Shown piece after piece: positions 53,387 through 62,870 of a stretch of 64,000 bases of DNA. Under the pieces are notes generated by a model, which was not told the origin of the DNA, searched no databases, and saw only the letters and a list, made by a program, of their open reading frames with translations. Each line of letters opens with the position of its first letter. Within the stretch, counting starts at the first letter, position 1. The position numbers and the translations under genes were made by a program. Source of the DNA: Paenibacillus radicis (ex Xue et al. 2023) (GTDB taxonomy: Bacteria; Bacillota; Bacilli; Paenibacillales; NBRC-103111); NCBI RefSeq assembly GCF_024722015.1, contig NZ_JANQBD010000018.1, positions 62,001 to 126,000 of the forward strand, given 5' to 3'.

Positions 53387-54046
53387 ATGGAAAAATCCAG
53401 ACTGATAGATGAGGCAAAAGTATTTGTGAAAAAACAACTGGAAAGCGATTCCAGTGGTCATGATTGGTGGCATATCGAACGAGTTACCCGAACAGCGCTT
53501 ATTCTTGCGAAGGAGGAGGGGGCAGATTTATTCATCTGTGAGCTGGCGGCCCTGCTGCATGATGTAGCGGATGAGAAACTTAATCCTTCGTTGGAGGCTG
53601 GATTGAACAAGGTGCGGGAATGGCTATTCAGCCATGGCGTAGATGAGGAAGCGGCAGAGCATGTGATGCAGATCATAAGCACTATGTCGTATAAGGGAGG
53701 AAATAATCCCCCTGTTACGACGAAGGAGGCCCGGGTAGTTCAGGATGCAGACCGGCTGGATGCGCTTGGAGCCATGGGAATTGCAAGAACATTTGCTTAT
53801 GCTGGCTGGAAAGGCGATTTGATCTATGATCCTGAGCAGCCATCGAGAAGCTCGCTGACGAATGAGGAGTATCGGCATGGAAAATCGACGGCTGTGAATC
53901 ATTTTTACGAGAAGCTGTTGAAGCTCAAGGATCTGATGAACACGGAAAGCGGCAGACGAATGGCTGAGAGCAGACATAGTTATATGGAGAGGTTTTTGGA
54001 GCAGTTTTATGAGGAATGGGATGGCCGGGATTTAATTGATCGATAA
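53387..54046 (+). CDS. HD-domain phosphohydrolase, YpgQ/YedJ-like
   Basis: 219-residue HD-superfamily enzyme. Metal ligands: His in GHDWWHIERV, the HD pair in LAALLHDVADEK, and Asp in VVQDADRLDALGAMG. This pattern matches the YpgQ/YedJ group of metal-dependent (pyro)phosphohydrolases. GTG 53381 is too close to GGAG; ATG 53387, eight bases after it, is preferred. Single gene followed by a terminator. Confidence 0.9.
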   Translation: MEKSRLIDEAKVFVKKQLESDSSGHDWWHIERVTRTALILAKEEGADLFICELAALLHDVADEKLNPSLEAGLNKVREWLFSHGVDEEAAEHVMQIISTMSYKGGNNPPVTTKEARVVQDADRLDALGAMGIARTFAYAGWKGDLIYDPEQPSRSSLTNEEYRHGKSTAVNHFYEKLLKLKDLMNTESGRRMAESRHSYMERFLEQFYEEWDGRDLIDR

Positions 54047-54099
54047 AACTAAAACTAAGGAACAGCCGTTCATTACACAAAAGTGGAATTAAATAAAGT

Positions 54100-54133
54100 A
54101 GACCGGTCCCTGCATTAGGGAGACCGGTCTTTG
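54100..54133 (+). terminator. Terminator after the HD-domain gene
   Basis: AGACCGGTCCCT pairs with AGGGAGACCGGTCT with a two-base bulge, around a GCATT-type loop, followed by TTT. Confidence 0.75.
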
Positions 54134-54204
54134 AGTTGATTGACCAGTGGTCAACCATTGAGAGCTCTTGTTACGTACAGCTGCGAAGCTGCTTGTCTCT
54201 GAAT

Positions 54205-54438
54205 TTATACGATACGATTTCGTTGATACACCACGGCATTACGGGAACTTCCGATCAACACGAAGCCATTGCGGAGCAAGCAGTTTGCGGCAGGTCCTAC
54301 GCGTCGGTTAATGGTTAGGAAGCCTTGACAAGGGCTTGAGCTGCCTATGACACAGAAACCTGTGATGAAGCGTGCACCCGAAACGTTACGAAATCTGATT
54401 GTAACCAAATCAGTTTGTATACGAGTTGTTTGAGCCAT
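54205..54438 (-). CDS. Small protein of unknown function (77 aa)
   Basis: Minus-strand frame beginning MAQTTRIQTDLVTIRFRNVS, with a neutral, Gly/Ser/Val-rich middle and ending VVYQRNRIV. The ATG has AAAGGA nine bases upstream, and a gene-like composition. No membrane segment, signal peptide or known motif. The surrounding gap (54047-54592) holds nothing else but the terminator at 54100. It might be a spore-coat-type small protein, but that is a guess. Confidence 0.6.
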   Translation of the reverse strand: MAQTTRIQTDLVTIRFRNVSGARFITGFCVIGSSSPCQGFLTINRRVGPAANCLLRNGFVLIGSSRNAVVYQRNRIV

Positions 54439-54592
54439 ACTATCACATCCTTTCCTTGTAATCTGATATAGTAGATGCTAGATGCAGTCGCGGGGAAACG
54501 GACAAACACCACCAGGCTGTGAATTCCACATTGTATACTGGCAATGCACAAACTAGTGAAAGAAAAAAAGCGGATAAAAGGGGCTTTGAGAA

Positions 54593-55330
54593 ATGACAAG
54601 TGGATCAACCTATGGGGGAATTGATGGATGCAGAGGAGGCTGGATTGCCATAACTTTGTCGGCTTTGTCCGGCCATGCCGAAACCTATTTGTTTAGTTCT
54701 CTCTTCGCATTATGGCAGGAACTTAGCGATGCAGAGCTGCTTCTGCTGGATATGCCAATGGGGTTGAAGTCGAAAGGAAGGGAAGAGCGGCGGTGTGATC
54801 TGCTGGCGCGACAATTGTTGAGACCGCTTAGAACGTCCAGTATTTTTCCCGCCCCGGTTCGCGGAGTATTGGACGCCGCGGACTATGCCGAAGCTAATGG
54901 GATCAATCGCCGAATGGGGGAGAGAGGGCTTTCGAAGCAAACATGGCATTTGGTACCCAAAATCCGCGAGGCAGATAGCTTGCTTCGATCCGAGGAAGGT
55001 GCATGCCGTAAATTCCGTGAGGCACATCCCGAGGTATGCTTTGCCACGTTATTCGGCGCCCCGATGACCTTTAATAAAAAAACAGAAGAAGGCTATCGCG
55101 AACGAATGGACTATTTGCTCACACTATTTCCGGCGGCAGACAAAGTCATAGAGCAGGCAATGACTCAGTTTCGCCGGAGCGCAGCGGCGCGGGACGACTT
55201 CGTTGATGCGCTTGTATTAGCAGTAAGCGGAGTTGTAAGCAAGGGAGATTTGAACTCCATTCCTGATCCGCAGGAGCAGGATGAATATGGCATACCAATG
55301 TCAATTTGGCATGCCAAACTAGAGCGGTAG
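54593..55330 (+). CDS. DUF429 protein, predicted RNase H-fold nuclease
   Basis: 245-residue DUF429 protein. The family's acidic and glycine motifs are all visible: YGGIDGCRGGWIAITL (first Asp), LLLDMPMGLKSKGREERRCD, FREAHPEVCFATL (Glu), and ARDDFVDALVLA (Asp pair). These are the positions expected for metal-dependent nuclease-like activity, which is predicted rather than proven for the family. The ATG at 54593 has GGGG about 11 bases upstream. Single gene. Confidence 0.88.
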   Translation: MTSGSTYGGIDGCRGGWIAITLSALSGHAETYLFSSLFALWQELSDAELLLLDMPMGLKSKGREERRCDLLARQLLRPLRTSSIFPAPVRGVLDAADYAEANGINRRMGERGLSKQTWHLVPKIREADSLLRSEEGACRKFREAHPEVCFATLFGAPMTFNKKTEEGYRERMDYLLTLFPAADKVIEQAMTQFRRSAAARDDFVDALVLAVSGVVSKGDLNSIPDPQEQDEYGIPMSIWHAKLER

Positions 55331-55466
55331 AACTGGGACAGACAGCTATTGGATTGAAACGATCTGATCATGTAACATAGAGGAGAAAGACAAACATGCT
55401 CTTCCTTGGAGGTTATCCTAGCCGTTAATCCTCGATCTGAGCATATAGTGGAGGGAATACCGCATA

Positions 55467-57242
55467 ATGAGACGAGCTTCTTTTTCATTAAAATCGATCT
55501 ATAACAACATGAGAATTAAACATAGAGTATTTGCTTTAATCTCGCTGATTATGGCAGTATGCTTTTTAACTACTTATTTTTCCATTCAGTATGCCTACTC
55601 TATTTATGATGAGCAGTTATATTCCAAATCATCGCAGCTGCTGAATTTATCGTCCAGCGGGATTGAGAATGAGCTTAGGAAGATCGATAAGCTTACCTTC
55701 AATATTGTTACTGACGCGCAAGTTCAGAACCTGCTGCCGCAAATCAATCAAGCGACGCCTGAATTTGAAAAATACAGAATTCGCTCCTATATAACGGACA
55801 GGCTTGTGCAGTATGCTGGGTATGAGAAATATATAAATTCCATAGAGGTTACGGATACGCAGGACGGATTGTCTCAAGCAGGTCAAATTATTAATTCCAA
55901 TTCTTCCAAAAGACAAATGATTCTCAAGGAATCGGCTCTCGGGCAGGGAGAAACACGGTGGATCATGCCGGATCAGGATGAAAACTACGTAATTGCAGCA
56001 CGGGAAATTCGGTCTTATCAAAATTTGGAGCTGAATCGGCTCGGAACGATCATAGTGCGCATTAAATTCGATAAAATTGTGGAGGATGTCGTATCTGGTA
56101 CGGAGCTCAAAAATGGGGAAATCCGTATTACATCGAACGGTCACACCATTTTCCCAATCCATACGAATACAGCTGACGAAACTGCTGTAACGAGTTTTAA
56201 CCCATCACATCAAGGTTATATGATTAAAGAGTTTAACGGTAAGCAATACTTTTTTACAGAGATCAAATCGGGTTATTTGGGCTGGACCTACCTTAGCTTG
56301 ATACCGTTTGACAAGATTTTTATGAAAATCATTTTGATGAAAAATATTTTGCTTGTCGGTTTTATAGCCAGCTTGCTTGTGGTCATGGCATTAGCTATTA
56401 ATTTCTCAAGAAGCCTGACCAGGCCCATAGAAGAATTAATGGGGCAGATGCGCCAGGTTCAGAAGGGCGACTTTCGCTTGGCGGAGGCGGAGACGGCCGG
56501 TTGGATTAACGTGCAGATGGATGAGGTAGGACAGCTTCAGCGCACTTTCCGTGTCATGATACAGCAAATTAATGAGTTGATTACCGAAAATTATGCCAAG
56601 CAGCTAACGATCAAAGAAACCCAGTTTAAAGCGTTGCAAGCCCAAATTAATCCGCATTTTTTATACAATACACTTGAATCGATTAATTGGATGGCCAAAG
56701 CAAATGGACAGCCGCAAATTTCCCGGATGGTAGAATCGCTTGGTTTCTTACTAAGGAGCTCTATCAGCTTGAAAGAAACGCTTATTACAGTTGGGGAAGA
56801 GATGGAAATCGTGATGAACTATATTACGATCCAAAAATTCCGTTTTGAAGAACGTTTAATTTTTGAAATGGATATTTCCGATGAGGTGAAGGGCTTGCTG
56901 CTTCCTAAACTCACCTTGCAGCCGCTGCTCGAAAACTCCATACATTACGCACTGGAATCCATGATCGAGCCTTGCTTCATCCGCATTTGGGCTTATAGAG
57001 AGCCGGGGCGTGTTCTACTGATCGTTGAAGATAATGGGCCGGGTATGGAGGAAGAGCTGCTGAATCAGGTGAGAAGAGGAGAAGCTAGAACAAGGGGCAG
57101 CGGAATCGGCCTGAAAAATATTGAAGAGCGCATCATTATTGCTTTTGGAGAAGGCTACGGATTACAATTGGACAGCGAACCAGGCAAAAGTACGAAGGTT
57201 TCTGTCATTATACCGGATGAAACGAGGAGTCAACATGTATAA
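55467..57242 (+). CDS. Sensor histidine kinase, YesM-like
   Basis: 591-residue kinase of the LytS/YesM class. Membrane segments (about 22-42 and 290-312) flank an extracellular sensor. HAMP-like linker, then the phosphoacceptor region QAQINPHFLYNTLESINWMA (His in NPHF). The ATPase domain contains LQPLLENSIHYALE (N box), VEDNGPGMEEEL and GSGIGLKNIEER. ATG 55467 follows GTGGAGGGAA. Its end overlaps the YesN-like regulator gene, and the pair precedes sugar importer genes, the usual setting for a sugar-responsive system. Confidence 0.94.
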   Translation: MRRASFSLKSIYNNMRIKHRVFALISLIMAVCFLTTYFSIQYAYSIYDEQLYSKSSQLLNLSSSGIENELRKIDKLTFNIVTDAQVQNLLPQINQATPEFEKYRIRSYITDRLVQYAGYEKYINSIEVTDTQDGLSQAGQIINSNSSKRQMILKESALGQGETRWIMPDQDENYVIAAREIRSYQNLELNRLGTIIVRIKFDKIVEDVVSGTELKNGEIRITSNGHTIFPIHTNTADETAVTSFNPSHQGYMIKEFNGKQYFFTEIKSGYLGWTYLSLIPFDKIFMKIILMKNILLVGFIASLLVVMALAINFSRSLTRPIEELMGQMRQVQKGDFRLAEAETAGWINVQMDEVGQLQRTFRVMIQQINELITENYAKQLTIKETQFKALQAQINPHFLYNTLESINWMAKANGQPQISRMVESLGFLLRSSISLKETLITVGEEMEIVMNYITIQKFRFEERLIFEMDISDEVKGLLLPKLTLQPLLENSIHYALESMIEPCFIRIWAYREPGRVLLIVEDNGPGMEEELLNQVRRGEARTRGSGIGLKNIEERIIIAFGEGYGLQLDSEPGKSTKVSVIIPDETRSQHV

Positions 57243-58785
57243 AGTGCTGCTGGTGGATGATGAACGAATAATATTGGAAGGTATTTCCAATGTGGTGAAT
57301 TGGGCAAAAGCAGGGACAAAGCTTATAGGGACGGCCCGAAATGGGATTGAAGCTTATGATAAAGTACAACTGGACCCGCCTGACATTATCATTAGCGATA
57401 TTAAAATGCCAGGGATGGATGGCCTGCAGCTGGCTGCCAAAATCGCGGAAAACTACCCTAATATTAAAATGGTTTTGCTGTCGGGCTTTGGGGAATTCGA
57501 GTATGCCCGTTCCGCCATCCGTTATGGAGTTAAACAATATTTATTGAAGCCATGCAACGAAAATAAAATTGTCGAGGTTTTGCAAGAGCTTGTCAAGGAG
57601 CTTGGGCAAGAGGAGCAGCGCGAGCAGTTTGTCGATAATATGAGATATGGGCTGGAGAAAATACTTCCCCATGTTAAGGAGCAGTTCTTAAAGGAGTTTG
57701 TTACGAATAAAACGTATGGCAAGCGAGACTGGGAATATTATCGCAATCTGTTTAAGATGGATCTTGAGAACCGGAAGGTTCGTTTAATATTGTTTCAGCT
57801 CGAAGGGTACTTTGAGTTTGAGCATATGTTTGCCGTGAAAAATATTGCGGAGGACTTATTGAAGAAAATGGTGTTAAGCTCCACAGTCGGGGAGCAAGTG
57901 CTCATAGTTGTAGAGGATACCGAGCCAGTGAGTGAATTGCTTGATTGTATCAGCTTAATTCGTGAAACTTTTTTCCGGTATTACAAGATTGATCTTACGA
58001 TCGCCCTTAGTGAAGCGGATGATATTACACGGGCAAGAGTATTGTATAAGCAAACTTTGGAATGTTTGAATTATCGGTTTTATTTGGGAGAAGGCAGCTT
58101 AATTACAAAGCGTGATATCGTTGGAGTTGAGCAGCCCGAAATAGGCGAGCTTGTGTTTGACGAGGATAATCTGATGCTGCAAATCAAAACAGGCTATTGG
58201 GAGGAAGCGTCCCAGGAGATCGACCTCTTTTTTCAGAAGGTTGCAGGCTTGCGCTCTAACATTCCTACGGCCAAATCCTATGTTATTCAGCTCTACATGG
58301 CCATGATTCGTCTAGGAGATTCCGATTCGATTCATCACTATATGGACAAGCTGGTAGCATTGATGGATTTGGAGACATTACAGGCGATTCAATCATTTTT
58401 CAAAGAAGTAGCCCATCAAATTACGGTAAGCCATTACGAGCAAACCCGAAATAAACACTCGGCTATCGTAAACAAGGTAGTGGATATTATCAATGAGCAT
58501 CTCGGCAATCCTGAACTGTCACTTAATGGGGTAGCGCAGCAAATTTTATATATGAATCCCGATTATTTAGGCAAGCTGTTTAAAAAGGAGACCGGTGAAA
58601 AGTTTTCCAACTACGTGATGAAAGCAAGAATTAACAAGGCGACGGAACTGATTGGACAAAAGTCCGATATTAAAATTTTTGAGCTGGCGGAGCAGTTGGG
58701 CTTTGGGGATAACCCCCAATATTTTAGTCAGGTGTTTAAGAAATATACAGGCTGTACGCCTTCTGAATTTATGAAATCGAATTAA
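57235..58785 (+). CDS. Response regulator with AraC-type DNA-binding domain, YesN-like
   Basis: 516 residues: N-terminal receiver (YKVLLVDDERIILEGIS, phosphoacceptor Asp in IIISDIKMPGMDG, Lys in QYLLKPC), a long middle region, and a C-terminal AraC double helix-turn-helix (about 415-515, ending GFGDNPQYFSQVFKKYTG). The frame extends back to 57121, but ATG 57235 has GAGGAG upstream, overlaps the kinase stop and gives the standard receiver start. Proposed binding sites are the 21-bp-spaced direct repeats before the three following transcription units. Confidence 0.94.
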   Translation: MYKVLLVDDERIILEGISNVVNWAKAGTKLIGTARNGIEAYDKVQLDPPDIIISDIKMPGMDGLQLAAKIAENYPNIKMVLLSGFGEFEYARSAIRYGVKQYLLKPCNENKIVEVLQELVKELGQEEQREQFVDNMRYGLEKILPHVKEQFLKEFVTNKTYGKRDWEYYRNLFKMDLENRKVRLILFQLEGYFEFEHMFAVKNIAEDLLKKMVLSSTVGEQVLIVVEDTEPVSELLDCISLIRETFFRYYKIDLTIALSEADDITRARVLYKQTLECLNYRFYLGEGSLITKRDIVGVEQPEIGELVFDEDNLMLQIKTGYWEEASQEIDLFFQKVAGLRSNIPTAKSYVIQLYMAMIRLGDSDSIHHYMDKLVALMDLETLQAIQSFFKEVAHQITVSHYEQTRNKHSAIVNKVVDIINEHLGNPELSLNGVAQQILYMNPDYLGKLFKKETGEKFSNYVMKARINKATELIGQKSDIKIFELAEQLGFGDNPQYFSQVFKKYTGCTPSEFMKSN

Positions 58786-58792
58786 TATCCTC

Positions 58793-58853
58793 TGTTTTTT
58801 TAACAAGAATGACGGTTTTTTCAATTTATATTCTTTCCGGATAGGGGGATAAT
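58793..58853 (+). promoter_or_regulatory. YesN-type promoter 1
   Basis: Direct repeat TGTTTTTT (58793) and GGTTTTTT (58814), start to start 21 bp, with AACAAGAATGAC between. GATAAT (-10-like) at 58848-58853 begins 26 bases after the second repeat; no -35 hexamer. Same layout as 60327-60386 and 61847-61906. Confidence 0.72.
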
Positions 58854-58899
58854 AAGGACAGAAGTTGCGAAAGATCACAACTAGGGGAGGATCAGAGAC

Positions 58900-60213
58900 A
58901 TGAAGAAAGGTTTAACATTAATGTTATCGGCTTCGTTGCTTTTAACTGCTGCAGGTTGCGGTGGAACCGGCGGCAATACAGCACAAAAACCTGCTGATAC
59001 GGTTGCTGGAGGAAGTAAAGAGCCTGTTAAGCTGCGCATTGCATGGTGGGGCGGACAAGCAAGACATGACTACACCTTGAAGGTAATTGAGTTGTACCAG
59101 CAGAAAAATCCGAACGTCAAGATTGAAGCTGAATATGCAGCTTTTGATGACTATTGGAAGAAGCTGGCACCACAAGCTGCTGCTAATGATATGCCGGATA
59201 TTATCCAAATGGACCTTTCTTACTTGAGTCAATACGGCGGAAGAAATCAATTGGAAGATTTGCGTCCTTATACTAAAAATAACACGATTGATGTAAGCGC
59301 AGTTTCGCCTAACACTCTGAGCACAGGGGAATTGAACGGCAATCTGTATCAGATTACTTTAGGCGTTAACGCTTTGAGTACAACGGTAGACCCTGAGCTT
59401 GTGAAAAAAGCCGGTGCGACTATGCCTTCCAAGGATTGGACTTGGGATGATATGGAAGCATTGGGTAAACAGTTGAAATCAAGCGGCAAGCTGCTGGCTG
59501 ACTACTTGCGTTATGAAGTTTTCTTCAACTACTATCTGCGCACGGTGGATCAGAAGTTGTATGCAGCCGACGGGGCAAGTTTGGGCTATACCGACGATAA
59601 ACCATTCATTGATTATTATAAGCGCTATCAAAGAATGTACGATGCCGGATATTTTCTGACCCTCGATAAGCTGGCGCAGAAGAAATCTACACCGGAGGAT
59701 GATGAGATGGTGCTTGGCAACTCATTCGGCTCCTTCTCTTGGTCCAATCAATATGTAGCTTGGACGGCAGCAGCCAAACGTCCAACTGAGCTGATTCCGA
59801 TTCCAGGTCCGAATGTTAAGAAGGGTCTGTTCTTGAAAGCGAGTATGGGCTTCTCTGTAACCAAAAATTCCAAGCAAAAAGAAGAAGCGGCGAAATTTAT
59901 TAATTTCTTCGTTAATGATATCGAAGCTAACCAAATTATTAAAGGCGAGCGCGGTGTGCCTATTTCTTCCAAAGTTAAGGAAGCTTTGAAGCCGACTCTT
60001 AAGCCTGAAGAAGCTAAAGTATTTGATTATGTAGCATGGGCAGAATCTAACAGCAGCCCGTCCGATCCTCCGAATCCTGTTGGTTCCGTTGAAGTTGAGA
60101 AGCTGCTGAAGGATTTAAGTGAGCAGATTCTATACAAAAAAATTACAGTTGAAGATGCTGCGGTCAAGTTCCGTAAGGATGCCAACGCCATTCTTGCGAA
60201 AAATAAAAAGTAA
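58900..60213 (+). CDS. Sugar ABC transporter binding lipoprotein, family 1 (copy 1)
   Basis: 437-residue lipoprotein with lipobox LLLTAAGC near residue 20. Conserved opening LRIAWWGGQARHDYTLKVIE and the AFDDYWKKLAPQAAANDMPD segment are shared with the following paralogue, and the overall size is that of pectin/uronate-type family-1 binding proteins (as in Yes/Ytc systems). ATG after GGGGAGGATC. Own promoter and own terminator, although adjacent to a near-copy. Probable ligand: the oligosaccharide processed by the GH105 enzyme at 63756. Confidence 0.94.
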   Translation: MKKGLTLMLSASLLLTAAGCGGTGGNTAQKPADTVAGGSKEPVKLRIAWWGGQARHDYTLKVIELYQQKNPNVKIEAEYAAFDDYWKKLAPQAAANDMPDIIQMDLSYLSQYGGRNQLEDLRPYTKNNTIDVSAVSPNTLSTGELNGNLYQITLGVNALSTTVDPELVKKAGATMPSKDWTWDDMEALGKQLKSSGKLLADYLRYEVFFNYYLRTVDQKLYAADGASLGYTDDKPFIDYYKRYQRMYDAGYFLTLDKLAQKKSTPEDDEMVLGNSFGSFSWSNQYVAWTAAAKRPTELIPIPGPNVKKGLFLKASMGFSVTKNSKQKEEAAKFINFFVNDIEANQIIKGERGVPISSKVKEALKPTLKPEEAKVFDYVAWAESNSSPSDPPNPVGSVEVEKLLKDLSEQILYKKITVEDAAVKFRKDANAILAKNKK

Positions 60214-60219
60214 GTCCTG

Positions 60220-60259
60220 AAGATCAGAATGCCCTCGCGGGTGCTCTGATCTTTTTTTT
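60220..60259 (+). terminator. Terminator after binding protein copy 1
   Basis: AAGATCAGA (60220-60228) pairs with TCTGATCTT (60244-60252) around a GC-rich inner stem (GCCC/GGG); a run of T follows. Confidence 0.9.
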
Positions 60260-60326
60260 CTAATCGTCACCTTCAACTAGAAGATTTCCAATAAATGATT
60301 GAAAAATCAGTGTTTTGTGAATAGTC

Positions 60327-60386
60327 TGATTTTTGAACAAAAAAGACGGATTTTTAACTTCTTTTTTAATTGGGGAAGTGGATAAT
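60327..60386 (+). promoter_or_regulatory. YesN-type promoter 2
   Basis: TGATTTTT (60327) and GGATTTTT (60348) are 21 bp apart with GAACAAAAAAGAC between. GATAAT at 60381-60386 begins 25 bases after the second repeat. No -35 hexamer. It serves binding protein copy 2. Confidence 0.75.
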
Positions 60387-60434
60387 AAATAGAGTAACCA
60401 GTTCATTTTCAGACAATAAGGGGAGGCGTTAGAA

Positions 60435-61766
60435 ATGAAGAAAGCGCTAACATTAATGGTATCGGCATCTTTGCTATTGACCGCTGCAGGCTGCGGTGGA
60501 GCGTCTACTCCAGCTCCAGCGGCAGGCGGAGATGCTACCGCTAAAAAACCAGAAACGGCGGGAGCAGCAGCTAAACCAGTAACATTACGTATCGCGTGGT
60601 GGGGCGGTCAAGCCCGCCATGATTATACTTTAAAAATTCTAGAGCTGTACCAGCAAAAAAATCCAAATGTTAAGTTCGAAGCCGAATACGCTGCATTTGA
60701 TGACTACTGGAAGAAACTTGCACCCCAAGCTGCAGCTAATGATTTGCCTGATATCATTCAAATGGATGACGCTTACATCAGCCAATTTGGCGGTAGAGGC
60801 CAGCTGGAAGATTTGCGGCCTTATATGGAGAAAGGCTCTCTGGATAAGACCAATATAGCTCCAGGCTTTCTGAAGATTGGAGAATACGATGGCAAGCAGT
60901 ACCAAATTACTTTAGGTGTAAACGCGATGGGTCCGACTATAGATACCGAAATGTTGAAGAGTGCCGGTGTCCCTATGCCCGCAAAAGACTGGACATGGGA
61001 TGACATGGAAGCTATGGCAGCAAAGCTGAAGGCAAACGGTAAGCTGCTGGGGGATCGACTGGATGTCAAAACCTTCTTCCCTTACTATTTGCGGACAGTG
61101 GGTTCAAAAATGTACACGGACGACGGTGCAAGCCTCGGATATACCGATGACAAAGCATTTGTTGATTACTTTAAACGATACCAAAAATGGTACGACGCCG
61201 GTTATGTGCTAACGTTAGACAAAATGGCGCAGAAAAAGCTGACACCGGAAGATGACGAAATGGTACTTGGAAATGCAGCTGCGACCTTCTCATGGTCCAA
61301 TCAATATATTGCTTGGACTGCAGCCGCCAAACGTCCGACGGATATAGTGCCTCCTCCAGGGCCCAACGGCAATAAGGGTCTTTTCTTGAAGTCCAGTCAG
61401 GGTCTATCTGTGACCAAAAACTCCAAAAATAAAGAAGAAGCGATTAAATTCGTCAACTTCTTCATCAACGATATTGAAGCTCATAAGATTATGAAGGGTG
61501 AGCGCGGTGTTCCGATCAACTCTAAGATGCAGGAAGGTCTTAAGCCTCTGCTGAAGCCGGAAGAAACTAAAGTCTTTGATTATGTCGCTTGGGCGGAAAA
61601 GAACAGCAGTCCGAACGATCCTCCATATCCTGTAGGTTCGGTTGAGGTTATGAAGTCGTTGCAGGATATAAGTGAACAAATTCTTTACAAGAAAATTTCT
61701 GTTGAAGACGGTGCAGCTAAGTTCAGGAAAGAAGCAAACGCCATTCTTGTTAAAAACAAAAAGTAA
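60435..61766 (+). CDS. Sugar ABC transporter binding lipoprotein, family 1 (copy 2)
   Basis: 443-residue paralogue of the preceding gene. Lipobox LLLTAAGC, and the shared body (LRIAWWGGQARHDYTLKILE, AFDDYWKKLAPQAAANDLPD, and YKKISVEDGAAKFRKEANA near the end). The N-terminal linker is longer and Ala/Pro-rich. Differences from copy 1 are spread over the protein, so both are likely functional but tuned to different ligands. ATG after GGGGAGG. Own promoter; a strong terminator follows. Confidence 0.94.
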   Translation: MKKALTLMVSASLLLTAAGCGGASTPAPAAGGDATAKKPETAGAAAKPVTLRIAWWGGQARHDYTLKILELYQQKNPNVKFEAEYAAFDDYWKKLAPQAAANDLPDIIQMDDAYISQFGGRGQLEDLRPYMEKGSLDKTNIAPGFLKIGEYDGKQYQITLGVNAMGPTIDTEMLKSAGVPMPAKDWTWDDMEAMAAKLKANGKLLGDRLDVKTFFPYYLRTVGSKMYTDDGASLGYTDDKAFVDYFKRYQKWYDAGYVLTLDKMAQKKLTPEDDEMVLGNAAATFSWSNQYIAWTAAAKRPTDIVPPPGPNGNKGLFLKSSQGLSVTKNSKNKEEAIKFVNFFINDIEAHKIMKGERGVPINSKMQEGLKPLLKPEETKVFDYVAWAEKNSSPNDPPYPVGSVEVMKSLQDISEQILYKKISVEDGAAKFRKEANAILVKNKK

Positions 61767-61774
61767 GCGTTAAC

Positions 61775-61816
61775 AGGGTTGGAACAGCATTTATATGTTG
61801 CTTCCAACCCTTTTTT
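61775..61816 (+). terminator. Terminator after binding protein copy 2
   Basis: AGGGTTGGAA pairs with TTCCAACCCT, with a further AGCA/TTGCT helix inside; TTTTTT follows. Confidence 0.9.
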
Positions 61817-61846
61817 AATCCTATTACAAAGGAAAAGGTGAGAGTC

Positions 61847-61906
61847 GGTTTTTTGAACAAAATGAACGGTTTTTTGCCTTCCTATACTATCAGGAATCTT
61901 TATAAT
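61847..61906 (+). promoter_or_regulatory. YesN-type promoter 3
   Basis: GGTTTTTT (61847) and GGTTTTTT (61868), identical and 21 bp apart, with GAACAAAATGAAC between. A consensus TATAAT at 61901-61906 begins 25 bases after the second repeat. No -35 hexamer. It drives the permeases and the GH105 gene. Confidence 0.8.
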
Positions 61907-61969
61907 AAATAAAAGAAGATAAGGTAAGGAATATTAATCGTACACTACTTGCATGAGGAGTTGAAAGTC

Positions 61970-62869
61970 ATGAAGCTACGGGAAAACGATAATGTGGTAG
62001 GTTACGTGTTCGCCGCACCATTTATACTAGGTTTTCTTATTTTCACATTGTATCCGATCTTGTCCTCTTTATTTTACTCATTTACGGAATACAACTTGAT
62101 GGAGTCTCCGAGATGGGTCGGGTTGTCTAATTATGAAAAAATATTTTTGGATGATGAAAAGATATGGAAGTCCTTCGAGGTGACTTTCACCTATGTATTT
62201 GCAAGCGTTCCACTTCGTTTGGGTTTTGCTCTTATTGTAGCGATGCTTCTCAACAAAGCTATTAGCGGCATTGGTGTTTATCGCTCTGCATACTACCTAC
62301 CCTCACTAATTGGAGGCAGTGTCGCGGTTTCCATAATGTGGACACAAATTTTTGGAGATAAAGGACTTTTAAATTCTTCATTGAGCTTGATTGGTATTCA
62401 TACGGATACCTCATGGATAGGTAGTCCTGGTACGGCTTTATGGACTCTAATAGCGTTATCTGTATGGCAATTCGGTTCGTCCATGCTCATATTCCTGGCA
62501 GGCTTGAAAAACATACCAATCTCGTACTATGAAGCTGCAGGAGTAGATGGTGCCAATGCATGGCAGCGTTTTTTCAAAATCACATTGCCTTTGCTAAGCC
62601 CAATCATTTTGTTTAATCTCATCATGCAAACTATTTCGGCTTTTATGACTTTTACTCCGGCCTATATCATCTCCCGGGGCGAAGGCGGACCGCTGGATAA
62701 TACATTATTATATTCTCTTTACTTATACCGCAGAGCTTTTGTATTTTTCGAAATGGGATACGCATCCGCGATGGCCTGGATCATGTTGATCATCGTTGGA
62801 GTTATAGCTCTGGTTATTTTCAAAACATCTACGTATTGGGTTCATTATGAGTCTAAGGAGGCGAAGTAG
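61970..62869 (+). CDS. Sugar ABC transporter permease, UgpA/MalF-like
   Basis: 299-residue permease with six membrane segments. EAA loop [20 protein letters not shown]. The N-terminal [21 protein letters not shown] is the standard opening of this group. TTG 61949 opens the frame; ATG 61970, nine bases after GAGGAG, is chosen. It pairs with the next permease, starting two bases after its stop. Works with the binding proteins upstream; no ATPase gene is present, so a shared MsmX-type ATPase is expected. Confidence 0.94.
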   Translation: MKLRENDNVVGYVFAAPFILGFLIFTLYPILSSLFYSFTEYNLMESPRWVGLSNYEKIFLDDEKIWKSFEVTFTYVFASVPLRLGFALIVAMLLNKAISGIGVYRSAYYLPSLIGGSVAVSIMWTQIFGDKGLLNSSLSLIGIHTDTSWIGSPGTALWTLIALSVWQFGSSMLIFLAGLKNIPISYYEAAGVDGANAWQRFFKITLPLLSPIILFNLIMQTISAFMTFTPAYIISRGEGGPLDNTLLYSLYLYRRAFVFFEMGYASAMAWIMLIIVGVIALVIFKTSTYWVHYESKEAK

Positions 62870-62870
62870 C

